DNA of 64,000 nucleotides, from positions 26,792-90,791 of the IMG/VR virus record IMGVR_UViG_3300041405_000166; one strand, given 5' to 3'. How positions within the stretch are numbered: the stretch's first letter is position 1; every line of letters begins with the position of its first letter. Below are positions 56,022 through 64,000 of this stretch, one piece after another. The notes beneath the pieces are model-generated. The model did no database searches, was not told where the DNA came from, and saw nothing but the letters and a program-made list of their open reading frames with translations. The DNA is from a virus. The position numbers and the translations under genes are program-made.

Positions 56022-56866
56022 TCAGCACCGCCCAGGATTTCCAGTTTCATTGCTTCGGCCATTTCCAGCACGGTCGCATTCGGCACGGTGACAGCGCGAA
56101 CCTCAAGATCATGCGGCGTTGTTGATTCGCCGTGCGCGATCGCCGTTGCGCAGCGGTATGGGTTGTGGATGCCCAGACAGATTTTCGGCTCCAGCTTGAT
56201 CGGCAAGGATGGCAAAAGGAAGGTGTCTACCAGCTTGACCAGCAGGCGCTGAGACAGGCCAAGCTTGGTTTTTCCGTACTTGTCCCAGACTTCGCCAAGG
56301 TCGATGTCATAACCATTGTCCTCGAGCAGATCGTCGAGCAGGTCGCCATCGTTGAATCCGAACTTGCTGAACAGGCAGTCGGCGGCCAGACGCACGTCCT
56401 GAGGAGGCGGCACGAGATACCCCTGTTTGATCAGGTCGGCCATGCTCGGGCCTTGGATCTTGGCGTCGAAGTCAGGACCGGCGCCGGTTGGCATGGTGCG
56501 CGTGATGCGACCTACTTGCTGTAAGTGCAGCGCCAGCGATGGTCCGCCAGGTGGCGGCAGGGTGTAAACGACGCCAGGATCGTCAATGCCTGCTGCGAAT
56601 ACATGGCGGCGGATCGTTTGTGGTTGTGGCCCGCGGGACTCGAGCGACCAATCGCGTTCGATCTGGCTGTGGATCCTGGTACCGTATGCAGCGGCATCAT
56701 CACCATGCTCAATGATGAGCGACGAACCATTTTCCAGTGCGATCCTTTTCATGATCACTGTTTTTCCGCCTTCGGTGTCTACGCCGAAGGTAAACGGTAG
56801 CGCGCCCTTCTTGTGGCCCTTGATCGCCTTCTTCAGCATCTTGCGTTGCATGTTCCGGAGTTTCAT
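56018..56866 (-). CDS. Helicase-motif mosaic protein, unknown
   Basis: 282 residues from ATG 56866 (AGGAC upstream). It has a Walker A-like GVDTEGGKT (res 28-36), then LHLQQVGRITR (113-123) resembling SF2 motif VI, then IQGPSMADLIKQGYLVP (137-153) that closely matches GPSMSELIALGYL of the SF2 helicase at 26306. In that helicase the order of the last two is reversed. No DEAH box is present. First gene of the minus operon. Confidence 0.55.
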   Translation of the reverse strand: MKLRNMQRKMLKKAIKGHKKGALPFTFGVDTEGGKTVIMKRIALENGSSLIIEHGDDAAAYGTRIHSQIERDWSLESRGPQPQTIRRHVFAAGIDDPGVVYTLPPPGGPSLALHLQQVGRITRTMPTGAGPDFDAKIQGPSMADLIKQGYLVPPPQDVRLAADCLFSKFGFNDGDLLDDLLEDNGYDIDLGEVWDKYGKTKLGLSQRLLVKLVDTFLLPSLPIKLEPKICLGIHNPYRCATAIAHGESTTPHDLEVRAVTVPNATVLEMAEAMKLEILGGAE

Positions 56867-56920
56867 GGCTGTGTCCTGTTTGGTGACTCGATAACTGAAC
56901 ATTACACGTCCTGATGCAAT

Positions 56921-56942
56921 GGCGCAAGCATGGCGTTGCGCC
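56921..56942. promoter_or_regulatory. Stem-loop in divergent region
   Basis: GGCGCAA (56921-56927), 8-nt loop, TTGCGCC (56936-56942), followed by TTT. In the spacer between the divergent operons, so an operator or leader structure is more likely than a terminator. Confidence 0.45.
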
Positions 56943-56974
56943 TTTCATTCGCCACCATCATAGGGCCCGACCTG

Positions 56975-57013
56975 TCGTGACGCTAACGTCGCGTCAAACT
57001 TCCCAGGTCACGA
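56975..57013. promoter_or_regulatory. TCGTGAC motif pair before the portal
   Basis: Forward TCGTGAC at 56975-56981 (downstream GCTAACG) and reverse-strand TCGTGAC at 57013-57007. The two face each other across 25 nt, unlike the back-to-back pair at 996-1014. ATG 57016 begins 3 nt after the second site, 34 nt after the first. Confidence 0.42.
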
Positions 57014-57015
57014 CT

Positions 57016-58800
57016 ATGTCCTCCAAACGCCGCGACACCGCATCTCAGATTGCTTTCGATCTTGGCGCCCCGCCAGATGAGCGGCGCGACGCGAACACGC
57101 AGATGCACAAGGCCCATGCGCCGACTTTGCGGTCTGAGTTGATCCCGGCCGAGGATTTGCAGCCGGTTTTCGATCACATCCTGCGGGACATCGAAGACCA
57201 GCAGATGCAGAAGGCCACGCGCACGCTGATCCCGTTCCCGGGCAAACATCGCCCAGGCCGCGGCATGACGTCGGTGGACATCGACGACTTCCAGGTGCAG
57301 ATCAATGGCGACTGGATGGACAAGCCTGGCGCGATCGACCACCAGATGCTGCGGGCCATGGTTGACCAGACGCCGATCCTGAACGCGGTGATCATGACCC
57401 GGTGCCGCCAGGTGCAGCGCTTCTGCCAGGTTCCGGAGGATGGCCGGGGCCCGGGCTTCGTCGTCCGCCACAAGGACAAGAACCACAAACCGAACAAGCA
57501 GGAACAGGACAGCATCAACCTGTTGCAGGACTTCTTCATCAACTGCGGCTGGGAGTTCGACCCGCGCAAGCGCAAGCAGTTGAAGCGCGACACCTTCCCC
57601 CAGTTCATGCACAAACTCGTGCGCGACAGCCTGACCCTGGACGCCGCTTCGATCGAGACGGAGATGAAGAAGGATCGCAAGCTGGGCATCGACGGCATGT
57701 ACGCGATCGACGGCGGCACGGTCAAGCTGTGCACTGAGAATGGGTATGAAGGCGACGACGAGATCTACGCGGTGCAGCTGGTCAACGGCGCAGTCCGGAC
57801 CCTGTACAGCTACGACGACCTGATCTACGAACCGCGCAACCCACGCTCCGACATCATGGCGGCCGGCTATGGCCTGGCGGAAACCGAGCTGCTGATCAAG
57901 GTGGTGACCGGCTACCTCAACGCCATGACCCACAACACCAAGTACTTCGACAGCAACGCGATCCCGCGGGGCTTGCTGCACCTGTCCGGTAACTACACGG
58001 CGCAGGACCTGGATTCGTTCAAGCGTATGTGGAACGCCATGGTCAAGGGTGTGAACAACACCTGGGCACTGCCGGTGATGGTCTCCAGGGATCAGGAATC
58101 GCAGGCGTCGTTCGAGAAGTTCAACGTCGACGTCGACGAGATGATGTTCTCCAAGTGGATGACATTCCTCACGTCGATCATCTGCGCGCTGTACGGCATG
58201 TCGCCGGATGAAATCAACTTCGAGTCATTCAGCGCCGGGACATCCAGCCTGTCTGGCAACGACACTGAGGAGAAAATTGAGCACTCCAAGGACAAAGGCC
58301 TACGTCCGCTGCTCAGCCACTTTCAGCAGCTGCTCAGCGATTACGTGGTGCGCGACTTCAGCGACAAGTACGTGTTTCGCTTCACCGGCCTTGACGAAGA
58401 GAGCGACGAACGCCGTTGGGAATCGATCAAGCTGTCGAGCACCTGGAACGAACTGCGCGCATCCAATGGACAGGATCCAGACAAAACCCCACTCGGCGAC
58501 GCGCCGGTCAACCCATCCCTGATCGGCCCATGGCTGCAACTGAACCAGCCAGCACCTGAGGCCCAACCAGGCGCCGAAGGTGGTGATGAGGAGGACTTCG
58601 GCCAGGTTCCCGCCGACGAACAAGAGCAGGCCGATAAGCAGGCTGAAAATCAGCCCCCCGCTGAAGACCAGGCAGAACAAGGCCCTGAAAAAGCCCAACC
58701 AGGTGCGAAACCCGATTTCGGCAATCCCCAGGCCGGCGACTTCGGCAAGGCCTTCGACCCGAACCAAACCGGCGCGATCGTCTTCGAGGTGGAAGCGTGA
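57016..58800 (+). CDS. Portal protein
   Basis: 594 residues from ATG 57016. Stem and wing-like pattern: YDDLIYEPRNPRSDIMAAGY, LIKVVTGYLNAMTHNTKYF, then SFSAGTSSLSGNDTEEKIEH and FRFTGLDEESDERRWESIKL. The C-terminal ~80 residues are Pro/Gln/Glu-rich and disordered. Forms the dodecameric DNA channel at the head vertex. It starts the head operon after the TCGTGAC pair and overlaps the next gene by GTGA. Confidence 0.85.
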   Translation: MSSKRRDTASQIAFDLGAPPDERRDANTQMHKAHAPTLRSELIPAEDLQPVFDHILRDIEDQQMQKATRTLIPFPGKHRPGRGMTSVDIDDFQVQINGDWMDKPGAIDHQMLRAMVDQTPILNAVIMTRCRQVQRFCQVPEDGRGPGFVVRHKDKNHKPNKQEQDSINLLQDFFINCGWEFDPRKRKQLKRDTFPQFMHKLVRDSLTLDAASIETEMKKDRKLGIDGMYAIDGGTVKLCTENGYEGDDEIYAVQLVNGAVRTLYSYDDLIYEPRNPRSDIMAAGYGLAETELLIKVVTGYLNAMTHNTKYFDSNAIPRGLLHLSGNYTAQDLDSFKRMWNAMVKGVNNTWALPVMVSRDQESQASFEKFNVDVDEMMFSKWMTFLTSIICALYGMSPDEINFESFSAGTSSLSGNDTEEKIEHSKDKGLRPLLSHFQQLLSDYVVRDFSDKYVFRFTGLDEESDERRWESIKLSSTWNELRASNGQDPDKTPLGDAPVNPSLIGPWLQLNQPAPEAQPGAEGGDEEDFGQVPADEQEQADKQAENQPPAEDQAEQGPEKAQPGAKPDFGNPQAGDFGKAFDPNQTGAIVFEVEA

Positions 58801-60494
58801 ACCAGAAACCACAAGCCAAAGCCAAACCGATTGAACCTACCGATGGCCCACGGGCGCATCCGGGTGACTCCGTTTACTTCAGCCATGCCGAGCACGGCGC
58901 CATGTCGGGCAAGGTGCTGGCCGCCGGTGCCCACGGCTGCACGGTGAAGTGCGACAAAGGTCAGCACCACAAAGTGCGCTGGGCAGAACTGCACGGCCAC
59001 AAACAACGTGTCGAGCGCAAGGCGTCGATCATCGACCAGGGCGAAGACGGTTCGATCTGCGAAACCGAGGACGGCAAGCGCTTCTACCTGCAGGGCAACG
59101 TCGAGCAGGACGACGACGCCACCACCAAGATGACCAAGGCGCTCGGGGCGATCGTGGCTGATCTGCGCGGCCTGGCCCCGGTCGAAGAGCTGCTGGCGAA
59201 AACCATCATCCTGGTCGGTGCCAGCTCGCGTGAGGAACTGTTGGCCAAGGCCATCAAGGGGCAACCCGGCGTCGCCTTGCAAACCACCACCGACAAAACC
59301 GGCCACGCCATCAAGCGCTGGAAGAAAACCGGTATTGAGCAGAAGGCGCCGGACAAGACAACTGATCCGGATCCGCACGACCAGCGCGGCAGCGCGAAGG
59401 GTTACGGTACTCACGACATCCAGCCAGGCCACAAGGTCAAGTTCAAGGCCGGTGAACACGCCGGTGAAGGCGAAGTGGCCGCCGTCGGCAAAGACGGCAT
59501 GACCGTGACGGATGCCAGCGGTCGCGAGCACCAGGTGCACCACCACGAAGTCACGCACTCCATGCCTGGTGATGACGCGCCGAAAACTGACGTGAAAAAC
59601 GAAGTGAAGGGCGATCAGGCCAAAGTCGAGCCGGACAAATTCAGCGCCGACGACTATGCCGCCGAGCATGATGATCCGGACGTGAGCGCCGATTCGATCC
59701 TCGAGCACTTCCCGGCCGACACCAAGGACCGCATCGCCGCGGCACAGGACCGGCTGAAATCGATCGAGCAGACCATCGACACGCAGAAGAAGGACGGCAA
59801 GTGGTCCGCCCAGCGCACGGTGCTGCACCACAAGATCATCGGCGAGATGTTGTCGCCTGAAGCGGTCAAGCGCGCCACGCCGGCCGAAGGGCAGAAACCC
59901 AAGTTCATCATCCTCGGCGGTCGCGGCGGCTCCGGTAAGTCGTCGTTCGACGGCACGGTCTACGACTCGAAACAGGCGATCGTCCTGGATGCCGACCATA
60001 TCAAAGGCATGATCCCTGAATACGAAGGCTGGAACGCGGCTCAGGTGCACGAAGAGTCTGGAGAGATCTTCGACAAGGTCACCGAGCTGGCGCGCGCTTT
60101 GGGCTTGAACGTAGTGCTGGATAAGACGATGAAAACCGCCAAATCGGCGATTGGAGACGTCAACGCCTTCAAGGAAGCCGGTTACCAGACCGAGGCCCAC
60201 TACATGCACCTACCGCGTCAGGAGGCCGCCAAGCGGGCCGTTGGCAGGTTCCTCAACGGTGGTGAGAAAGGCCGCTACGTGCCGGTCGATGTCGTGCTCT
60301 CCAATACCACCAACGAGAAAGCGTTTGACCAGGTCAAGCACCTGGTGGACGATTGGTCTTTCCGTGACAACAACGTGCCGAAGGGATCCCCGCCCATCCT
60401 GATTTCGCAGAAGGGCAAAGGTGGTGATGAGCCAGCGGCGCCGATGCAGAAATCAGATGGCCAGGCCCGTCAGCTGATTTGGAGCAAACCATGA
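58797..60494 (+). CDS. Zeta toxin-like kinase fused to KOW/SH3-like repeats
   Basis: 565 residues from GTG 58797 (GTGA overlap). Residues ~20-75 and ~205-260 are two similar SH3/KOW-like repeats (HPGDSVYFSHAEHG, QPGHKVKFKAGEHAG). Residues ~365-555 are a zeta-type kinase: ILGGRGGSGKSSF (about 372-384), VLDADHIKGMIPEYEGW, and the arginines of RQEAAKRAVGRFLNGG. Zeta kinases phosphorylate UDP-GlcNAc. Position after the portal suggests a virion-linked protein; such fusions are known beside portal genes of other phages. Toxicity was not tested. Confidence 0.74.
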   Translation: MNQKPQAKAKPIEPTDGPRAHPGDSVYFSHAEHGAMSGKVLAAGAHGCTVKCDKGQHHKVRWAELHGHKQRVERKASIIDQGEDGSICETEDGKRFYLQGNVEQDDDATTKMTKALGAIVADLRGLAPVEELLAKTIILVGASSREELLAKAIKGQPGVALQTTTDKTGHAIKRWKKTGIEQKAPDKTTDPDPHDQRGSAKGYGTHDIQPGHKVKFKAGEHAGEGEVAAVGKDGMTVTDASGREHQVHHHEVTHSMPGDDAPKTDVKNEVKGDQAKVEPDKFSADDYAAEHDDPDVSADSILEHFPADTKDRIAAAQDRLKSIEQTIDTQKKDGKWSAQRTVLHHKIIGEMLSPEAVKRATPAEGQKPKFIILGGRGGSGKSSFDGTVYDSKQAIVLDADHIKGMIPEYEGWNAAQVHEESGEIFDKVTELARALGLNVVLDKTMKTAKSAIGDVNAFKEAGYQTEAHYMHLPRQEAAKRAVGRFLNGGEKGRYVPVDVVLSNTTNEKAFDQVKHLVDDWSFRDNNVPKGSPPILISQKGKGGDEPAAPMQKSDGQARQLIWSKP

Positions 60495-60673
60495 GTATTC
60501 CCAGCGTGAAGGAACGGCCGGACCTGTACGACGAAGGTTATGACGGTCGGCCTGAAGGTAGCGAAACCTCGATCGAGACGCCGCCGGACATTCAGAAGCT
60601 GATCGACGAGCGCACCGGTGGTGGTAAGCCGGAGCCAGGGACTGAAATCCAAGACGAAGAAAACCCCGCCTAG
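60491..60673 (+). CDS. Small acidic disordered protein
   Basis: 60 residues from ATG 60491, GGAG 7 nt upstream, overlapping the previous stop. Rich in Glu, Asp, Pro and Gly (RPDLYDEGYDGRPEGSETS). Probably disordered. The terminator hairpin overlaps its last codons. Confidence 0.55.
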   Translation: MSIPSVKERPDLYDEGYDGRPEGSETSIETPPDIQKLIDERTGGGKPEPGTEIQDEENPA

Positions 60674-60684
60674 TGCGGGGTTTT
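60660..60684. terminator. Bidirectional terminator between convergent operons
   Basis: AAAACCCCGC, loop CTAGT, GCGGGGTTTT. It overlaps the 60673 stop and lies 14 nt before the convergent minus stop. Confidence 0.85.
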
Positions 60685-60697
60685 CATTTACAGCTGA

Positions 60698-61165
60698 TCA
60701 GGCCCGAAGGCTGATGCGCTCGAAGCGCTCGACGGTCAAGGTGATGGCGGCAACGGCCTTGCGGATCTTGCGCAGCTCGGCCAGGACGTCAACGACCGGC
60801 GTGGTTTGGCGCTCCTCGGGCGGTGCTGGCGGCGGCGTGGCAACCGCGTGGAACGGCACAATCTTCTTCACGGTCGGACGCACCGGCTCCGGCTCAGCCT
60901 GGTCCAACTCCACCGGATCGAACTGTTTCGCCCGCACCGAACCTTCCCGCGGCAGACCAAGCGACGGTGCCGAGATGACGTGTTTGTTCTTCGGGGTGGC
61001 GCCGCGGGTCTTCTTCTCGGGCTCGAGCTCGAGGATACGTTCCTGGCTCAAGTCGATATCGCGGTGCTCGCCGACGGCATTGCCAGCGTAATCCAGGACA
61101 GTGACTGCGTTCCCCTTGGCGAGGAATGCAGCCATCTGTGCGGTGAGGTCTATGGTTTCAGACAT
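60698..61165 (-). CDS. Unknown acidic protein
   Basis: 155 residues. Disordered Pro/Glu-rich centre (AVATPPPAPPEERQTTP) and a C-terminal helix (LAELRKIRKAVAAITLTVER). The TCGTGAC-like motif ACGTGAC (minus 61207-61201) precedes it by 35 nt, with ACGGAG as ribosome site. Its separate promoter candidate is unusual among the accessory genes. Confidence 0.58.
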   Translation of the reverse strand: MSETIDLTAQMAAFLAKGNAVTVLDYAGNAVGEHRDIDLSQERILELEPEKKTRGATPKNKHVISAPSLGLPREGSVRAKQFDPVELDQAEPEPVRPTVKKIVPFHAVATPPPAPPEERQTTPVVDVLAELRKIRKAVAAITLTVERFERISLRA

Positions 61166-61200
61166 GATGGTCAGCTCCGTGTTGGTCTGACCATCTTGGC

Positions 61201-61207
61201 GTCACGT
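61201..61207 (-). promoter_or_regulatory. TCGTGAC-like motif (ACGTGAC)
   Basis: On the minus strand ACGTGAC, followed by GCCAAGATGGTC, overlapping the stop of the upstream gene. Weaker match than the other sites. Confidence 0.3.
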
Positions 61208-61801
61208 CTTTTCGGGAGGGATAGATAATCCGAGGGATGCAGCACGGCGTCTGGCCTTACTGCCGTATCCAGGACTGAAGAAATCATCATCCTCCGTAGC
61301 CGTTAATCCAGAGTAGTGCGTCAGCGGTGGCGCACTCAGGTCCGGCATGCAGTCCTCAAGATCTTCCAGGCCATGGCGCTCCAAATCGGTCATGCGCCGC
61401 TGGGGAAAGTCATCCCGGCGCCGGCGCCAGGTCTGCCAGAAGGCACCGCCCATGCCTGAGCCGGTGAGCTCACTGTAAAAATTGCCATCCTCGGCGTTGT
61501 AGTAGACGTCTTCCGGCACCGGGTGATCGGCCTTCGGCATGTCCAGGTAGTAGATCGGGCAATCGAAGCGGCCAGAGTTTTTGCGCTTCACCTTGGCGAA
61601 CATGTGCGTGCCCTGGCGCATGTTGCGCAGGTCGGCGGAGATGATGAAGCCGAACAGCTTCGGCACCTGGTCGCCATGCTCCTGGAAACGGTGCAGACGG
61701 TCGATTACCGATTGCAGCTCGGCCCGATCGACCAGCACTGTTTTCTGGTTTTCCTGGTAGGCCTTGGACAGTTCGGCGCGCAGGTAAGTAAGGTCGATCA
61801 T
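61202..61801 (-). CDS. Unknown protein, paralogue of 51631..51906
   Basis: 199 residues. The N-terminal ~85 residues align with the gene at 51631-51906. The C-terminal part (YYNAEDGNFYSELTGSGMGG) is extra and acidic. Coupled by ATGA to the upstream gene. Function unknown. Confidence 0.6.
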   Translation of the reverse strand: MIDLTYLRAELSKAYQENQKTVLVDRAELQSVIDRLHRFQEHGDQVPKLFGFIISADLRNMRQGTHMFAKVKRKNSGRFDCPIYYLDMPKADHPVPEDVYYNAEDGNFYSELTGSGMGGAFWQTWRRRRDDFPQRRMTDLERHGLEDLEDCMPDLSAPPLTHYSGLTATEDDDFFSPGYGSKARRRAASLGLSIPPEKT

Positions 61802-62832
61802 TCTTCTTGTTTCCGGGTGGTGGCCATGACGATCGCTTGCACGACGGAAATGGCATTGTCTTCTGTTGGGTCGGCGCTGAAGTCCTGAAGCATGTCATGG
61901 ACGTGCGGCAGGTCTGAAATCTCCTGAGCGCCTTCCCAGTCCGGCTCGGCATGGCGGGCCGACTCTTCGATCAGCAAGCGCTCGAGTTCCTGGTCGATGC
62001 AGGTCAGGCAGACATAACCGCCCATTGGGTCAACGCGCAATGGCGTATGCTTGTGCTTGCCGCATCCGGCACAGTTGGTGGACTGGCTGGAAAAGTAAGT
62101 GAGTTGTTGCGGGGAACGTTCGAGGAAGCGGACCGCCTCGCCTACGTCTGAGTTCAAATGCTCGTGATACCAACGATCCAATGGCGTTTGGTCGATCTTC
62201 TTGAGCAGCATCAGAAGCCGTTTGCGCTCGGCCTGCAAGCCAGCCACGTAGGCGTCCAGTTCTACGCGTAGCGGAACAGGCTCGACTGGAACGGCCTGGC
62301 TCGCCGCACACGGACCGTCGTGGCCTTTTGCGCGTGAACAGGTCCAACCTGGCGGTGGAACGTCGCATTCGCCCGTGTTGGCCTCGCTCAATCCTCGCAG
62401 ATACCCGCGCTGTTCCGTCGCATCTAGGTCGACCGGCTGCAGGTAGATTTCAGCGCTACCGTCCTCGGCACACATGTCGTTGGCCTCAGGGCAGGCGAAC
62501 AGGACCAGGCCGGCCACTTCCAGCGCAGCAATGCCGCCCTCGAGCGTCCATTCGATGTAGATCCCGTCTTCGCCTTCGCGGGTAACTCCAACCGCTTCGA
62601 TGGTGATCGGCTCCTCGACTTCCGGCTCCGCACAGGCATCCTCGCGCCATTTGAGGATTTCAGCGTGGCTGAAATACATGCCTTCAATGAGGACAAAGTC
62701 TTTGCCATGTTTCGCATAACCCGCATCAAGCACAGCCTCGGCCAACGAATACAGCGAGCTGCACGGCACGGCCTGCATGATGTCATGCAGTGGTTTTACT
62801 GCTGCATGACGTCTTTCTGTTTTGTCGCTCAT
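61798..62832 (-). CDS. Unknown protein with zinc-binding cysteines
   Basis: 344 residues from ATG 62832. GWTCSRAKGHDGPC (a short Cys-His cluster) and NCAGCGKHKH...VCLTC give two possible metal sites. A helical middle (YVAGLQAERKRLLMLLKKID) lies between. The N-terminus DIMQAVPCSSLYSLAEAVLD is helical. No family recognised. Confidence 0.58.
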   Translation of the reverse strand: MSDKTERRHAAVKPLHDIMQAVPCSSLYSLAEAVLDAGYAKHGKDFVLIEGMYFSHAEILKWREDACAEPEVEEPITIEAVGVTREGEDGIYIEWTLEGGIAALEVAGLVLFACPEANDMCAEDGSAEIYLQPVDLDATEQRGYLRGLSEANTGECDVPPPGWTCSRAKGHDGPCAASQAVPVEPVPLRVELDAYVAGLQAERKRLLMLLKKIDQTPLDRWYHEHLNSDVGEAVRFLERSPQQLTYFSSQSTNCAGCGKHKHTPLRVDPMGGYVCLTCIDQELERLLIEESARHAEPDWEGAQEISDLPHVHDMLQDFSADPTEDNAISVVQAIVMATTRKQEE

Positions 62833-63623
62833 TGATTCAGCTCCTTGACCTTGTCGAGGCAGGCGTTCCACTGCTTATTGCTGTGTGATTCAAGGCCTGC
62901 TGGAATTGACACGCGATACGGTGGCAGAACCACCGATACCGGCGCGGGCTGCGAGGTGTAGAGCGCGTGCACTTCGGCCTCCATAGGGTGACCACTGAGA
63001 GCTGTACGCAAGTGAACCTCGGCGTTGTGCTTAGTTGGAAACAACCAGCTCCCGTAGCGCCCTTCTCGGAAGGTCCCGAATCCTACCGGCTCACCCTGCT
63101 CACCCTGCCCACCCTTCAGCCGCGAAACCGTATCGTTCAACTCGTTGTTCTTGTTGCGCATCGTTTCTACGTCAGCCGTCAGCCGTGCAATGGTGGCTTG
63201 CAGTTCCTCACTCTCGTCGTAGAGCTTTGTCAGGGCGTCTTCAACATCAGACACCGACTTGGCGTAAACCTCGTGGCCGTCACCGTCACCCGGCACAACG
63301 TCCAGCATGATGTTCGTGACGCTGAGGGCTTGCAGTTCGGCGAGTTCGGGCGGGGCGGTGTAGAGGGGTTCCTCCGGCACATCGTCCAGCAAGTCTTTCA
63401 AATAGCTGGCTACTCGCGAGCACTCTTCCCTGCTGCTGAAATCGACATAGCCGAAGCCATACCACATATGCCCGCGAGCATGCTCTGGTAGTTGATACGC
63501 CACCGGCTGGCGCTCGACGACAGGGGCGGCGATCCCGTTACATGCGGTGCAAGTATGACCAGTGCCGTCGTATTCGATGCCTGTGCCATTGCAGGTCTTG
63601 CACGCTTCAATTTTACTGCTCAT
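62829..63623 (-). CDS. Unknown protein with DnaJ-type zinc motif and coiled coil
   Basis: 264 residues from ATG 63623. CKTCNGTGIEYDG and CTACNGIA are two CxxCxG repeats, the signature of DnaJ-like zinc fingers. A coiled coil follows (TIARLTADVETMRNKNNELN) and a C-terminal region similar to other phage small proteins (WLFPTKHNAEVHLRTAL). Function unknown. Confidence 0.6.
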   Translation of the reverse strand: MSSKIEACKTCNGTGIEYDGTGHTCTACNGIAAPVVERQPVAYQLPEHARGHMWYGFGYVDFSSREECSRVASYLKDLLDDVPEEPLYTAPPELAELQALSVTNIMLDVVPGDGDGHEVYAKSVSDVEDALTKLYDESEELQATIARLTADVETMRNKNNELNDTVSRLKGGQGEQGEPVGFGTFREGRYGSWLFPTKHNAEVHLRTALSGHPMEAEVHALYTSQPAPVSVVLPPYRVSIPAGLESHSNKQWNACLDKVKELNQ

Positions 63624-63870
63624 TCGCTTGCTCCTTAAATCGTGCAACTCTCTTGGAAAGCAGCAGGTCGTTTTCATCGCAAACTTTAACGTCACCCCAC
63701 CGCAGGCCGTCCATGATCGCCAATGCTTCTGCCGATGCTAGACCGCCGCGCTCAGCAAGGCGTTTCAGGCTTTGTCCGTGGTTCCTCATGGCCTGCGCGT
63801 CATTGAGCATTGCCATCGGCATGCTGCTCAGATACTTACTTTTCATGATCGGCATTGACTCGCGGCTCAT
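63613..63870 (-). CDS. Small protein, unknown
   Basis: 85 residues. Two or more ATG choices (63870, 63846). Helical (AQAMRNHGQSLKRLAERGGL). Start overlaps the upstream stop. No family recognised. Confidence 0.52.
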   Translation of the reverse strand: MSRESMPIMKSKYLSSMPMAMLNDAQAMRNHGQSLKRLAERGGLASAEALAIMDGLRWGDVKVCDENDLLLSKRVARFKEQANEQ

Positions 63871-64000
63871 TCGCTTGCTCCCGATTCGGTGGGTTTGTTC
63901 TTCTCGATAGACTCTGCTAGCCAGCGCTGTAGCGATTCCTCGTAAATGGTTTCGCCCTCGCAGTGATCCAGCAGGTAGCCAACGAATTGATCGAACACCT
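63867..64000 (-). CDS. Partial gene running off the window end
   Basis: Minus-strand frame from the window edge to TGA 63869-63867, 43 residues visible: helical and acidic (QFVGYLLDHCEGETIYEESL), ending NKPTESGASE. Overlaps the next gene by ATGA. Start lies beyond the window. Confidence 0.5.
   Translation of the reverse strand, partial: VFDQFVGYLLDHCEGETIYEESLQRWLAESIEKNKPTESGASE

Noticed and set aside
1-64000. Integrase, attachment sites, IS elements or CRISPR arrays
   Set aside because: None found; no regularly spaced repeats and no transposase or recombinase motifs seen. Lifestyle therefore cannot be decided from this window.

Overview
The window is part of the genome of a tailed double-stranded DNA phage with a contractile tail (myovirus morphology). 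It carries a tail sheath, tube, frameshifted tail chaperone, tape measure, baseplate, fibre, portal, large terminase and lysis genes. The host is most likely a Pseudomonas: the base composition is GC-rich, and a lipase-fold gene closely resembles the medium-chain-length polyhydroxyalkanoate depolymerase PhaZ of that genus. No integrase, tRNA, CRISPR array or insertion sequence was seen. No major capsid gene is present, so the head genes probably lie upstream of position 1 and the genome is longer than this window.

Layout. (1) 1-10.1 kb: tail morphogenesis on the + strand (terminator, sheath, tube, chaperone with a +1/-2 frameshift, tape measure, hub, spike), except one 282-codon morphogenesis-like gene that is inverted. 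(2) 10.1-12.5 kb: a minus-strand accessory (moron) cassette with its own host-type promoter, carrying the PhaZ-like hydrolase. (3) 12.6-18.7 kb: baseplate, fibre and fibre assembly. (4) 18.7-21.2 kb: lysis cassette (papain-like enzyme, membrane proteins, SAR endolysin, nested spanins). (5) 21.3-25.8 kb, minus: HU-like protein, a protein with an SSB-type tail, a Rad50-like ATPase, a putative annealing protein and a RecB/Cas4-like exonuclease. (6) 26.0-40.3 kb, plus: HTH regulator, SF2 helicase, VRR-NUC nuclease, primase-helicase, RdgC, then many small accessory genes. (7) 40.4-42.0 kb: a minus gene, then a very AT-rich, hairpin-rich non-coding block that is the best candidate origin. (8) 42-50.5 kb, plus: zinc proteins, an HEXXH peptidase, a putative small terminase, 14 small genes, the large terminase. 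(9) 50.5-56.9 kb, minus: 15 tightly overlapping small genes, including a GHKL ATPase and an Arc-type/P-loop fusion. (10) 57.0-60.7 kb, plus: portal and a zeta-toxin-like kinase fusion. (11) 60.7-64 kb, minus: accessory genes running off the end.

Control signals. Two promoter types recur. Host sigma70-like promoters with TTGCAA/T and CATAAT or TATATT boxes serve the recombination operon, the replication operon and the moron cassette. A separate short motif, TCGTGAC, lies 14-15 nt in front of three start codons, including both genes of a divergent pair, and precedes the fibre and portal genes. I read it as a candidate phage-specific late promoter element. Strong hairpin/T-tract terminators separate the blocks, and most genes overlap by ATGA, GTGA or TTGA, implying translational coupling.

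The most interesting content is the phage-borne PhaZ homologue, which could mobilise host carbon storage granules during infection. Next come the TCGTGAC regulon, the recombination operon whose products share SSB-like C-terminal tips, the GHKL/P-loop pair, and a helicase-motif mosaic protein. Names are assigned from recognised motifs and remembered family sequences; no database search was run.
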